The position numbers and the translations under genes were made by a program. From Paramoeba atlantica (lineage: Eukaryota > Discosea): DNA of 64,000 nt. The stretch is taken from NCBI GenBank assembly GCA_977017575.1, contig CDRNVI010000030.1, positions 1,155,808-1,219,807 of the forward strand, in the 5' to 3' direction. Shown here piece after piece: positions 49,926-60,909 of the stretch. Position 1 is the stretch's first letter; each line of letters begins with the position of its first letter. The notes below the pieces were generated by a model, which saw nothing but the letters and a program-made list of their open reading frames with translations, was not told the origin of the DNA and did no database searches.

Positions 49926-50711
49926 CAGTCCAGGTACTGGTTTCCCCCCCCAGGCTCCTGAGCACACCGTAAGAGCTTTTGACCTAATTCCTTCGGCATT
50001 CAACAGATCTCGAAAAAGTAGAGCGTTTCCCGTCGTTTTTTTGCCCATCACCCCCCCTGGGTCAAAAATATTTTGAAAACACACGAAAACATAGCATAAT
50101 TTTAACAAAAAAAAAATCCAATATTTCAAAAAATTAGGAGTTTTTTATCAAATATGGTTTCTTATTCTATGAATTTGAGGGATACCCCCGTTAAATCTAC
50201 TAAAAGTCAGTACTCCAACCCGCCGAAAAACAAGACACCCCCTACTACCCATAAAATTTCGCGATGTGCACTCCCAGAGCGCCTTGAAATTTCCCGCCAA
50301 TATAGAAAAGAAATTCTGAAGCCAGAGACTGAAACACAGCTCCGGAAGGCAATAAAGAAAGCCTTCATGATGCTTGAGCGTCATCCTTATCGATGCCAAG
50401 TTTTAAATTGCATAAATTCAGTACCTAAACGCTTGCGAATAGTGCAGAGCGTTCAAGGAGACCATTGTGGGTATTAATATAGGAATTCATACACCTTTTT
50501 TGTCATTTTTTATCCCCCTTCAAAAATATTTTTATTTTTGAAATTTGCCATCTTTGATCACGCCCACCCAGAACCCAGGGGGGGTGATGGGCAAACAAAC
50601 GGCGGGAAACGCTCTACTTTTTCGAGATCCGTTGAATGCCGAAGGAATTAGGTCAAAAGCTATTACGGTGTGCTCAGGAGCCTGGGGGGGGGGAAACCAA
50701 TACCTGGACTG
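49926..50711. mobile_element. 786-bp TA-flanked element with ~140-bp inverted ends
   Basis: Ends are CAGTCCAGGTA and its reverse complement; TA lies just outside each (49924-49925 and 50712-50713). The inverted repeats run about 140 bases each and include CCCATCACCCCC. The centre encodes a 107-residue frame (50154-50477, CALPERLEISRQYRKEILKP) of unknown nature. Inserted next to the Merlin-like fragment. Confidence 0.75.
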
Positions 50712-50814
50712 TAGATGGTGAAAGCGTAAAAGATACAAATAAGTTTATTGAACTGATGGTACAGGCGCCGACTAAATACCGTTCCTAACTACTCTTTATA
50801 TTATACACATTACT

Positions 50815-53668
50815 CATACCCCTGCCGGGTAAATGGGTAACTACCCGGGTCTGCGACCCAGTTACCCGCACCGACCCGCACCGACCCGCATTGACAGGTC
50901 GTCTTAGAAAGCTACATATACATGTATACATCTGTTTGTTGTATCTTGTCATCGGGAAATAAACGTGCATCTTTGTTTCGGACCTTATGGTGAAGTGTTT
51001 TAAGGCTAAGTAAGAAGTCAATAATCATATTACTCTTGTGTTTGATCGCACTAACGAATCTCTTCTTACTTAAACTTATCTGTACTCATGGCTCGTCAAC
51101 GACGATTAGAGCAGACACCTAGCACGCCTGAATTATTTTCTTCATCTGATACTGAAGATGGTAATACCCCCGAGTCAAAAAAAATGAAGCATCGCGATAC
51201 TATACGGCACAAAATGACAGTAGAATCCTTATCTGGGCAATTCGTGCTCGTGCGCTGTCCTCCCGGATGCACCCACACACACACAGATATTCTCACCGAT
51301 CCTTTGGGCCAAAAGCTTCATTTCATATGTACCAAGGAAGGATGCGCTTTTGAATCTCACTCTCGTTATAAAAATGTGTATCACAAGCATCGTCGCGAGT
51401 GCTCAAGATCTCTTGAAAATTCCCGATTGGCACAGGTGGAGAGTGCAAATAATCAGGGAGTAATTGTACAGCGCTTCGTAGGAAAAGTACTGCCATGCTT
51501 ACAGACCCTAACGAATCTTTCTTCTAGTCGGTTTGTCTGGCTCGTGTATAAGTACGAGGATTTACGCCCTGATGTACCTGGAACGGAAAGACGGCAGCTG
51601 AGCAGTTGATTTCTACTCTTCTGGCGAACCTTGGTGAAGTTCGTTTGCTCAAAATGAGATACATTATTGCGGACGGCAGTGCTGTAAATTACGTGGCCAG
51701 AAACCACTGTGAAGGCGAGCTCAAGCGAATATACAATCGGATTACACCCATTGGTGAGTCTGATACGGCTGCGCTGTTGCAAGGTATTTCTTCTCGAGTG
51801 CCGCGCATTACTCTCCTATCTTGCATCGGACATATGCTAAACAATGTTTGCCAAGCAGCCTTGAAACCATACGAAGAGCTCCCGTGCTTCGCCTTTAAAA
51901 AAGCTTTCAGTCAAGCTTCTTACTCCGAAGGACGTGCAAGCGCCATGAAAGGTAAATATTGGGGCGTTGCCCTGGATTTGGCGCTCGCCCATTTCGATCG
52001 AAGTGTCCTAAAAGCAGAAGAAACGTTTCGACAATCATATCATGGACTTGGCGAAGATGTTCCTACCTTCTGTCGAAAAAAGCTACAGAACACCCTGCTT
52101 GAATGTGTGTCGAAATTAAAGGACGTTTCACCGTGCGAGTCGGAACCAATAATTGAGGCACTGTCAACAGATCAAAAAACGTGGAAAGAGAAGCATTGTC
52201 TCCTACTCTCTGAGGGAGTAAAGTTGCTGAAGTCCTTACAAGAGGCACGGGAAACTCGGGGAATTCAAACACCGAAGCTAGGAGGTGTAACACGATGGTG
52301 TACCGACAAATTCACCTGCATGCAGTTCTTGGCCGAGAACATGGACACTGTCTCGGCATTTGTTCACAATGAAAGTGAGAAGCCCAAGGCTTCACCCTCC
52401 ATACTGAAATGTAAACGTTTGCCGGATCAGTTTGGTTTCAGGGCGATCGGTGCCAGTTGCGAAGATTTTCTACAGTAATGCAAGATCCTACACAGCGCCT
52501 TGCGTAAATTTTCGGACAACGCTGGTAAGCCAATGGCGACGCACGTTGGAACAACGCTGCAACTTTTATTCGAGCACAGCGAGAGTGAATCTGCACCGGA
52601 ACGTCTGAAAGAATCTTTGATTTATCACAAAAAGCGCTTGCAGAAAAACCATAACATGCGATTTTGGAGCGATATTCTATGGTTTCGCCCAGCGTGGATC
52701 GTGCAATTCGCTCGTCCATGCGCATTACAACCCATTTCAGTGGGTCGAGCGAACAACATATTTGATAAGAATGCGGATGGAACATCTGCTGAAACTCCTA
52801 TCTTTGAAATCTCGGCTGACGAGTGGTCGAAGTATGTCTCCTGCTCCGATTATGGTTGGGATCCGACGGTATTTCTGAACGAGTACGAGTGGTGGTGTGG
52901 TCCCGGAAGTGAGATGTTTCCCTCTGTTTGCGAAGCGGCTACGCACTACGTATGGACGCCTCCCTTAGTTAACAGATGTGATTCGTGGCTGTCTATAATC
53001 GGGTACATGTACAGTTCCAGACAGGCTTCCCTGGCTCCTGATGTCGTTTCTCACCAGATCTTCGTACGTGGAAATTGCGACAAATTGGGTTATATTCTTC
53101 CGGACGAAGGTGTTTCTCAGGATGGTAGCGATGTTGAAGTATCTGATGTCGAGGAAGATGAATTTGTTATGCAGTAATGATTAATGCATAATATTTTATT
53201 GTTAATATTAATGCTATGCATAGTATCACAGTATCATACACTGCCGTATAAATGTTTTCTACGTGGTGATTCTTTATAGTTTCGCCTTAGTTTGCTAGGA
53301 CTCGAGGGTAAACTCGACTGGCCAAAAAAAAAATGGTACCATTGCGGTGTTAGGGGGTAGGCTTCCGGTGGGCCTAGGGGGTTCACACCAAAAAAAATAA
53401 AATAGATGGGCGACACAAGCAAATCAGTAGAGGGAATTCTTCTTATGGAAGGAATTCCTCATCGCTAAAGATACCGTTTCTGTACATAGAGCATTCCGTG
53501 CCAATCCTACGAATCAGCACACTTGAGAGGAAATCATTTTGTATTTAATGGCTAGTGCGCCGATGCGGGTCTGTGTGGGTCGGTGCGGGTAACTGGGTCA
53601 CAGACCCGGGTAATTTACCCGCACAGACCCGCTAATGGGTAATTACCCATCGACCCGGCAGGGGTATG
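50815..53668 (+). mobile_element. hAT-superfamily transposon, copy 2
   Basis: Ends CATACCCCTGCCGGGT and its reverse complement, flanked by an exact 6-bp duplication ATTACT (50809-50814 and 53669-53674). Subterminal GACCCGCA and GGGTAA repeats occur at both ends. 2854 bases, larger than copy 1. Confidence 0.8.
51088..53177 (+). pseudogene. hAT transposase, three frame segments
   Basis: Segment 51088-51609 holds the zinc module (CPPGCTHTHTDILTDP, C-x4-C-x3-H). Relative to copy 1, about 75 residues including the first catalytic-aspartate segment are missing near 51590, with a frame change. Segment 51606-52478 gives YIIADGSAVNYVARNHCEG, LLSCIGHMLNNVCQ, GGVTRWCTDKFTCMQFLAEN. A stop and frame change occurs near 52478, and 52500-53177 gives the C-terminal dimerisation part WTPPLVNRCDSWLSIIGYMY then SSRQASLAPDVVSHQ. 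The acidic tail ends at 53177. Nonfunctional, though long intact stretches suggest a fairly recent loss. Confidence 0.75.
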
Positions 53669-53867
53669 ATTACTTGGCGCTACCTTTGTTAATGTCAAAA
53701 TAGAACTAAAATAAAACAGATTTTTTGACTACAATATAATTAGTCTGCATCCCAACATTGTCAAAAAAGAAAATAGGCAATGCCCCTGACCTATAGCCTT
53801 GAACCCACCTCGAAAATAATGATACAAGAATTGTTAAAATATATGCCGCGCACATACAAGATGATTT
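53178..53867. other. Right end of hAT copy 2 and spacer
   Basis: Contains the subterminal repeats and terminal repeat of hAT copy 2 to 53668, then about 200 bases without features. Confidence 0.5.
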
Positions 53868-54437
53868 TCAGTAGTATACTTCAATAATCAAAATTAGCCT
53901 AGGAAATAACATCATTTCCACATTTTTTGCACACATATTTGCACACATTTGCAAAATGACAAAAGCGTAGCCAAAACTTTGCCATACTACGTCTTTGCCA
54001 TACTCAGACAAGCCCCAAAAGTGAGCTGAGTTACCAGAGAAAAACGAAAACATCATTGTCTTCGTAACTCCAGTGAGAGCTTCCCGCAGAGTTTGCAGCA
54101 TGTTGGCTCCGGCCTCATATAGTGAGGCATTCGGGCGCGGAGATTGATACTGGTTCATAGAACCGCAGCCACGGCGCACCAAACGGTCCCACTTTTGCTT
54201 TCTTTTATAAACCATGTTCCAGGATACTATCCTGGACTCAAGGTGATACTCTTGAGCAACCTGTCGTTCTGTTTTTCCTGCATCCAGAGACGCGCAGGTG
54301 TTGCGTTTCGTAAGCTCTACTCGAGACTTGCGCTCACGCTCGCTTTCCACATGCTGCTCCGTGAGAAGCTGAGATGTCGGAAGGATGTTGGTAATGTTCT
54401 CTGGAGCAGTGACAACAACGACAGGGTCTCGAGGCAT
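53868..54437 (-). CDS. Hypothetical protein with a helix-turn-helix-like segment
   Basis: 189 residues from the ATG at 54437 (MPRDPVVVVTAPENITN). A basic segment, SRVELTKRNTCASLDAGKTE followed by RQVAQEYHLESRIVSWNMVY and KRKQKW, looks like the psq/CENP-B-type helix-turn-helix of pogo-like transposases. The C-terminal part is hydrophobic (MMFSFFSGNSAHFWGLSEYG) and not recognised. It may be a transposon-derived truncated gene or a host DNA-binding protein. Moderate doubt that it is expressed. Confidence 0.4.
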   Translation of the reverse strand: MPRDPVVVVTAPENITNILPTSQLLTEQHVESERERKSRVELTKRNTCASLDAGKTERQVAQEYHLESRIVSWNMVYKRKQKWDRLVRRGCGSMNQYQSPRPNASLYEAGANMLQTLREALTGVTKTMMFSFFSGNSAHFWGLSEYGKDVVWQSFGYAFVILQMCANMCAKNVEMMLFPRLILIIEVYY

Positions 54438-54806
54438 TAGAGCACCCCTAACCTGATTCGCGCTACAAATGAGTGATGGCAATGGTACAAATGTGATGGC
54501 ATTTGGTAGTAATAGAGTTTTAGTATGCAGTGTAGGAATAGTATAGAATAACGATAGAATGAAACCTTTTTGATAATTTTTGAGCAATTTGCAGTCCGAG
54601 GTAAAAATCTTTTTTCAATTATCATTATTAATGAAAGGGGGTGTAACAATAAACGAGTCCCCTTTTAATTCTTTTCTAATTCTTGTCCACGTTCAACGGC
54701 CAATCAATTTTAAAATGTATGTCGTAATTTTCTGTATGTCTAATATCAAAGATGGAGTGTATCTCCAAAAAATGTACTACCTAACTACTGGCGTATGACT
54801 AGCACA

Positions 54807-56630
54807 TCATGATGTGTTTTGCTTAATAATTTCATTTGTTGTTTCGTCCTTCTGTACAGGTGGAATATCTCGCGTAATCCATAGATCACGCGATTTACGA
54901 AATGCGATTACGCGTAATGCGCATTTCGCTTCTCTAAAGCTACATTGGCCGGGATACGCTTTCAGAAACTCGTGAACCATAATCTCCGTAGTGAACCCGT
55001 GGCGTGCGTGCGCTTCAACGTAGCGAAGGAGTCCGTTGATCAGCTCTTTGCGTATGGGAATGTCCGGAGTAAAATTTGATATTTGTCCGGCATCATGATA
55101 ATCTTCTTGAAATACTTTATCACTTTTTCCGATACAGATTTCAATCTGTTTTTCAATAGTAGTTTTATCAACGCGTGGAATTTCAAGAAATTTTCTGTAA
55201 ATAACGGGTGTGACATTCGTGATCAAATTTGGATACGTGTGTATATCATAAGTAGGCGGAAGAACTGGTGACTTTGTAAAATCGAAGAGAGGATTTTTAA
55301 ATCCGTCAAGGGCTTGAAAGGGTAATAGACCCGTAACTTCACCAAGTTGATTCTCCAGATCGTCGTACAGGACTTGAGCTTGATAAAGCTCCTTACAGAA
55401 TTGTGAACAGAAATCCAGTCTGTTCTTTCTCTCCTGTGTTTCTATTCCATGTTTTTTATTTTCGTCTTCTAAAAGGTCGAATATTTCGTCACGATCAAGA
55501 AAGTCTTCCAACTCCTCTGTATCAGTTGTGTCGTCCTCCGATCGACTTTTTGTTGTGCAAGATTCTGCATCGCTGGGTTCGCTTTCCCACTCATCTGCGG
55601 AATTTTCGAATGGTTCTCCAATATCACGAGAGTCCCTTAGCAAACTAATTTCGTGATCGGAAAACTTAAAGATTCCTTGTAGAGGCACCGTATATGAACC
55701 CCAATAGGCAGGTCTGGGCTCAAGTTCCTCGAAACCTTCAGCGCACCAATGGGCTAGCACGCTCTCCATACCTTCTGAAGTTCCAATGAATGAATCTGAT
55801 TGCTGCCACTTTGTGAGAGCTCCCGCAGTTGCATTGGCGCAAAAGCTATTTAATGGAAAAGCATTCCACGCCGACGGGACAGTATTTTTAACCTCTATGG
55901 ATAGGAAATCAGTTGTTTTTTGGCGCCGGATAGAGCGCCACAGCGTGGCGAAAAGCCGAGTGTCGTCATTGTCTTCTATATCATGAAAGACATAACATTT
56001 CGCACTTCTGATCTCTGCTGTTGCTTGAGAACGTTGCTTCATCACAAAGCCAAAGGCTGATAAAGAACGATACGAAACTGAGTTCGTAACATCAGGATCC
56101 TTGAGTTTTATAGCATCGGAACATTGAATATTATTCATGCACGTCAATGGTTTATTGTTACTACTGATGTCGCTCAAATGCGTTCCCGCTTCAAAATCTA
56201 GAATTCTCTTTCTGCGGCCCGGTAAGCGGTGTATTGGTTTTTTGTGTGGTAATCCATCGACCGGGCAGAAAGGCAAATGGCGTAGGCGACAATTTCGACA
56301 GTCTAGATTCACAGCGTCAATCTGAGTTTGAGAAGGGGACAGTGCGCACTCCTTTGATAAAAGCAAAGAATCTCCAGCATCTTTGAAAGTATGAGAATCT
56401 CCTGCATCAGATGTGGTCGCAATGATTTTTTGGTGCACCGTTGATACACTACCCACATCTTTGAAATGAGAATAATAATTTTCGCGTATATTTCTCATTG
56501 CTAAAAATATATTGCTTTGGATCTCTGTCAACTGTTCGGAAGTAATCTCAAACGGAGATATTGCAGGCAAGACGACGCAGGCCACGGCTCGAAGCTGAAG
56601 GTCACTCAAACGCTCAAAAGAAGAATACAT
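54807..56630 (-). CDS. CHAF1A: Chromatin assembly factor 1 large subunit (p150/Cac1-like)
   Basis: A 607-residue protein, matching yeast Cac1 (606) in size. The diagnostic signature is at residues about 303-360: EELEPRPAYWGSYTVPLQGI, then FENSADEWESEPSDAES, which parallels the family H-E-N-x-R-P-A-Y-W-G-T-W with the following D-S-D-E-E-W-E-x-E motif, after which a long acidic stretch (about 362-395) corresponds to the ED domain that binds H3-H4. Residues about 525-600 (ELINGLLRYVEAHARHGFTT, CALRVIAFRKSRDLWITRD) fit the C-terminal winged-helix domain. A basic KER helix, expected upstream, is not visible, and residues 1-230 are disordered with a cysteine-rich C-x2-C/C-pair (about 111-122). Works with the p60 and p48 subunits to deposit histones behind replication forks. 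Stands alone among transposon DNA. Confidence 0.75.
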   Translation of the reverse strand: MYSSFERLSDLQLRAVACVVLPAISPFEITSEQLTEIQSNIFLAMRNIRENYYSHFKDVGSVSTVHQKIIATTSDAGDSHTFKDAGDSLLLSKECALSPSQTQIDAVNLDCRNCRLRHLPFCPVDGLPHKKPIHRLPGRRKRILDFEAGTHLSDISSNNKPLTCMNNIQCSDAIKLKDPDVTNSVSYRSLSAFGFVMKQRSQATAEIRSAKCYVFHDIEDNDDTRLFATLWRSIRRQKTTDFLSIEVKNTVPSAWNAFPLNSFCANATAGALTKWQQSDSFIGTSEGMESVLAHWCAEGFEELEPRPAYWGSYTVPLQGIFKFSDHEISLLRDSRDIGEPFENSADEWESEPSDAESCTTKSRSEDDTTDTEELEDFLDRDEIFDLLEDENKKHGIETQERKNRLDFCSQFCKELYQAQVLYDDLENQLGEVTGLLPFQALDGFKNPLFDFTKSPVLPPTYDIHTYPNLITNVTPVIYRKFLEIPRVDKTTIEKQIEICIGKSDKVFQEDYHDAGQISNFTPDIPIRKELINGLLRYVEAHARHGFTTEIMVHEFLKAYPGQCSFREAKCALRVIAFRKSRDLWITRDIPPVQKDETTNEIIKQNTS

Positions 56631-57440
56631 GAAATGTAAGCTTAAGTAATAGGTTGTCGAAGAAAAGTAACTTATTAGTGGCAGTACCAGTCTCTCTCAT
56701 AGCCGTTACTGTGACCCCCCCTTTAATATACACCCCTTTCCCTCTCCCCCTAATCTGCACGAATTACAACTTGAATTTTCAGAGCGTTTTTCGACAGCAG
56801 ATGTTTTGCTTATTTTCAGGATTCGCGGAGACTATAATACAACTATAATATTATATTGCGGTGGTTGTATAACTACCGTTCTATCCTCGATTATTGAAAA
56901 AAAAAGAGAACAAAAACAGTGAAAATATAAAGAGGAACACAGTAATGTAATAGAAGAAAAAAATATGAAAGGGGGCCCCGGTCCTCCAAAACAGAAACAT
57001 TTTTTTCTAGGGAGGCTAGAAAACGGTTTTCCCCGTTCGTTAGTTCCGTAGTGTTTGTGTATGAGGCTATTATGAAGGACATACAGTATAGTGCGAAATA
57101 TTTTTAGATTGAAATACTACATTCATATGAAGAGTCATTATACGGATATTATCTAGGTTAGGTTAGGGAATTTATATACTGTTACATACGTAGTAGAATA
57201 CCGAAAGTCTTATTGATATTCTTACTAAATTACATGCAATGATACCATGCACCAATTATAAGTAATACATAACGCCGGTGTCCTCCGTTTGCTGAATTCT
57301 CTTGCTGCTCATAAAGGTCAATATTTCCTTCAATCGGACACACGATCGAATAGAAAACAAATCCCCCCCCTCTAATTTTAATGAGGTCACATTCAGGGTC
57401 GCTATGGACAACTTCTCCTTCACAGCCGAACCATTTTGGT
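56631..57440. other. Gene-free region with repeat fragments
   Basis: C-run plus TTTAATATACACC near 56712 resembles other Tc1/mariner-like ends. The hairpin repeat copy is at 56858-56970. Otherwise nothing. Confidence 0.4.
56858..56970. repeat. Hairpin repeat family, copy 4
   Basis: Same family as 39452-39545 (GCGGTGGTTGTATAACTACCG hairpin, then CCTCGATTATTGAAAA). Confidence 0.55.
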
Positions 57441-57510
57441 TCTCCCGCCGCCCTTCCCGCCGCCCTTCCCGCCGCCGTTCCCGCCGCCGTTCCCGCCGCT
57501 CTTCCCGTTT
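57441..57510. repeat. C-rich minisatellite (CCGCCSTTCC)n
   Basis: About seven head-to-tail copies of CGCCGYYCTTCC-like units. A related array is at 60665-60830, and an inverted related array at 59690-60000. Confidence 0.7.
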
Positions 57511-57607
57511 TCCCCATCTCTCTCTCCCTCAGCTGCGCTATTTACTGCGCTCCCCGCCCCGCTCCCTCTCACCGGCCCCTTCCTTGTCTCACTGTCCCAT
57601 GTTATGG

Positions 57608-57712
57608 AGCTACCCGGCGTCAGTAAAACAAGACGTCAAAAAACTAGGGTAGTATCCACGCAACAATTCAAATTTAGGCAGGGTCGTGGATTAACTTGTT
57701 AAACCACGCTGG
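57608..57712 (+). ncRNA. Structured hairpin segment, copy 1
   Basis: CTACCC (57610-57615) pairs with GGGTAG (57647-57652) and GGCGTC (57616-57621) with GACGTC (57632-57637); downstream CGTGG/CCACG and TTAAC/GTTAA stems follow. Copies of the core at 60917-60959 and 60988-61010 keep the stems with compensating changes. It is likely a structured part of a retroelement transcript. Confidence 0.45.
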
Positions 57713-57782
57713 GGAGTAGCGAACCCCTCCTACCCTGGAGCTGTTAATTATTGGCTTCCTTCATTGGAGGATAATATTGGAA

Positions 57783-59540
57783 AACTAACTCCTCTCCAAG
57801 CGGAGGTCAGCCATAGCTTGCTATGGCCGGATACGTCGCAAGACGTATTCGGACTGCCCGTTTGGGGAGTTGAGGGGCCAAAACTTTTCGGAGTCAAAAG
57901 GCCCAAATCATCATCATGAAGTTAATAGAGCAGAGGCCAGAGCGGTACGTCTAGCTTTTGAAAGATTCGTACACCATTTTCACCACGACACGTGTATTGA
58001 CCTGTACGTAGACAACACATCATGTGTTGCAGCTATCAACCGAAAAATGTCTAAATCCGATGGAATAACGACTGAATTGGGAGGACTTTTGCGATACTTG
58101 AAAAAGAATGGAGTGTTAGTGCAAGCTCAATACATTTGTTCTAAACAAAACCCAGCAGATCCTATAAGCAGAATGTAGCAACGAAGCTATTAGTATCAAA
58201 TTGTGTAAAAATCAAATTCAAAAAAAAAATCAATAGAACATTACACCGGAACATACAATGTATCTTACAAAAGTTGCAGGAGCAGTGCTGAGTTGGGAGT
58301 AGGCGCCTAACTTGGCACGAAACATGCGATCGGGAGTGATGAAGCGAAGTAGTGTACGAGCGATTGGGTGGTCCCCGCGTGACACCCGTTCGCAAGAGAG
58401 TAGATATGCAGATGACATACATGTATATATTTTAGGACGTCCTTATTTTGTTTCAGATTTGTGTTTTATATTCATTAGTACGATGCTTATTGAGCTCAAA
58501 GTTTTGATTATGTTGTACATAAACATCGTAAAATCATCTATGACAAAACTTGATTTTCTACATCTTATACGTGTTCGTATTTCGATGAACAATTCTCAAA
58601 GTTTACGGAGAGAATTGGGCGAGAAAGAAGAACCTTATTTATTACCTATACGTGATTGGCCCGGCGGGCATTTGCGTGGATTTCCGTTTTGATTCAAACT
58701 TTACAGGGATAAATAAATATATTCATGATTAATATTTTGAAAGAGCGAACTCAATAACTTTCTATCTTTTGTGTTATTTATCTGCGAACCACGAACGAAA
58801 AAATTTACCACGACATCCAAACGAGAATGGAGCGAAAACAGTAAATCAAATTCGACAGCTGCAAGTACCAAGGCTACTTCCAGGGCACGTAATGCTACGA
58901 AAGTATCAGGACTGGAAGGATCAAGCACATTTCCTACTTCGGGCAGTGCTACGAATTACGGACCATTCGATGAGGGAAGCTCTTCTAAACCTATGGGGAC
59001 CGCGAACCTTGGAGACACGGACCAGACTGATAAAGGGCCTATCACAAAAAGGTTTTCCACTCAACGAAACCGGTATCGTCTCGTATATGCGACAAATCTC
59101 GGTGTCGCTCCAAACAAAAAGAATATACGTAAGTCATTTGATTGCAGTCCTAAAAGCGTTAAATCAGTCGACACTGAAAGCGGAAATGTACTCTCATGTC
59201 TTGGTAAGGGAGGGCGCGACAGCGCCGTTGCATCAGGCCACACCGGTCACGCCGGAACAGCTGCGGCGCGTAATAAGTCACATGACTCAGGATATGGCGG
59301 TGGTCACCATGATCGCCTACAAAACGGCCTCCCGCGCCGGCGAAGTAGCCAACCTTATACGAGCCGATTTCATAATGAATACCCCTTCTCGCGTAATAAT
59401 ATATTGAGGAAGGAAAACCAAGGCAATGAAGGCACAACCTTACCGACCGGACAGTTTCTCCGTCATAGAAGGGACTTATACTCCAAGAATTTGTCAGTAC
59501 GTCGAAACCCTGCGACCACGACAACACATTATCCCTGATC
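57783..59540 (+). mobile_element. DIRS-like retroelement fossil (RNase H and tyrosine recombinase)
   Basis: The plus strand encodes an RNase H part (RAEARAVRLAFERFVHHFHH, DLYVDNTSCVAAINRK, then CSKQNPADPISRM, about 57960-58175) and a tyrosine-recombinase part (about 58770-59440, including AYKTASRAGEVANLIRADF, the first catalytic arginine region). That pairing defines DIRS-type elements. 57783-57903 is an imperfect inverted repeat of 63839-63966. The element is broken in several places, and the reverse transcriptase part is not recognised; a large LINE-bearing block now lies between it and the right inverted copy. Age uncertain, moderate. Confidence 0.55.
58436..58768. other. Spacer within the DIRS-like fossil
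   Basis: No recognised domain between the RNase H and recombinase parts. Confidence 0.4.
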
Positions 59541-59689
59541 CTGTAATTTTGCACTATACCTTATAAGAATACGAGAAACCTAGAAAAAACCGCATTTAAA
59601 AAGCTCATTTTATGCTTTCTAAAAGTTTGTTGCAAGGATTCGAAATGGGACTGTATATGATACCGGGCGGTGCCACCCATTCCGGCGAA

Positions 59690-60000
59690 AATGGGGCGCG
59701 GCGAAGAGCGAAAGGGTGGCGGAGAGCGCAGCGGAGCGATAGCGTGGTGGGGAGAACGGCGGGGACACCATGGGCGCGGCGGAGAGCGAGGAGGGGAGCG
59801 TGGCGTGGAGTGCAGCCGGTGCCACGGCGGGTGGCGCGGCGGGTGGCGCGGTGGGTGGCGCGGCGGGTGGCGAGAGCGGGGAGCGCGGGTGGGGAGCTCA
59901 GCGGGGAGGGATGCGGGGAGCACGGCGGGGAGAGCGGCGGGTGGCGCGGCGGAAGCGCGGCAGATAGCACGGTGGGTGGTCAGAGGGAGGGGTGAAGGGG
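59690..60000. repeat. G-rich minisatellite, inverted relative of the C-rich arrays
   Basis: Units of GGCGGGTGGCGCG and GGAGAGCG. Its complement resembles 60665-60830, so the two arrays enclose the RT fragment as an inverted pair. Confidence 0.7.
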
Positions 60001-60039
60001 GTCATGGGGGAAAAAAACAAAAAAAAAGCAACAAGGTAA

Positions 60040-60640
60040 AACGCTTACTCGCTCTTAGCTTTTGCAGATGATGTTGTACTCTGGGCTCAAAACGAAAAAC
60101 ACCATCAACGGGTACTTCAGTGTACTCTACGTCCCCTTATGTCGGGAGGCTGCCTGTATGGTCGAGAGCTCTGCTCTCTCGTGTTGGCAGTGATGCATAG
60201 ATCATCAACCCCCGCACAGCGACCTACGCTGGAAGTAGGAGACCACATCTTTACGGAGACAAATGGTCTGAATTTCTATCTATCTATCTTGCCGGAGCGT
60301 AAAGGGGTTATCCGCGCTCATCAACAAACCTCCGAGACAAGAAGTCTCACTTCCCGCCACTCCAGAATACACAATCTCATCACGTGCCCGTTGAAAGTAT
60401 TCCGCAGCACTCTCCATCTTTCCAGTTTGCCGGAGCGTAAATGGGTTAACCGTGCTCATCAACAAACCTTCCAGATGAAAAGTATCACTTCGTACTTTCA
60501 ACAAGCACGCGACGTTATTGCAGACGCGCGTCACACTCGATTCCTTTTCTCTTCGACGGCCAATTGCCTTGAATCGCGGACGAAAACGCGAATCTTCCGA
60601 CGATGTGGCATTTAAAAAGATCATGGTAAGAATAGGAAAA
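60040..60640 (+). pseudogene. LINE reverse transcriptase fragment with FADD motif
   Basis: The plus strand near 60049-60120 encodes LALAFADDVVLWAQNEKHHQ, in which AFADDVVL is the catalytic palm motif of a non-LTR reverse transcriptase. Downstream sequence (CLYGRELCSLVLAVMHRSST) is in a shifted frame and includes an approximately 138-base tandem duplication beginning near 60290 and 60428 (each starting TTGCCGGAGCGTAAA). The remaining polymerase domains are missing. Confidence 0.6.
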
Positions 60641-60664
60641 AAAATTCAACAAGGTACAGGACTT

Positions 60665-60900
60665 CTACTTGCGCTGCTGCTGCGCTCCCCGCCGCGCTCT
60701 CCCGCCGCCCTCCCGCCGCGCTCTCCCGCCGCCCTCCTGCCGCGCTCTCCCACCGTGCTCCCCGCCACGCTCCGGCCGCGCCACCCGCCGCGCTCCCCGC
60801 CGCGCTCCCCGCCCCCCCTCCTCGACTCCTCCTTAGCCCTTCTTGGGCGCTGTCCTCCTCGCCGCCCCCGTGTCCCCCCCTGTGCACCCCGTGCCGCCTC
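60665..60900. repeat. C-rich minisatellite
   Basis: Units of CCGCCGCGCTCTC and related. Followed at 60917 by the structured hairpin, the same order as at 57441-57652. Confidence 0.7.
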
Positions 60901-60909
60901 TATTACTTG

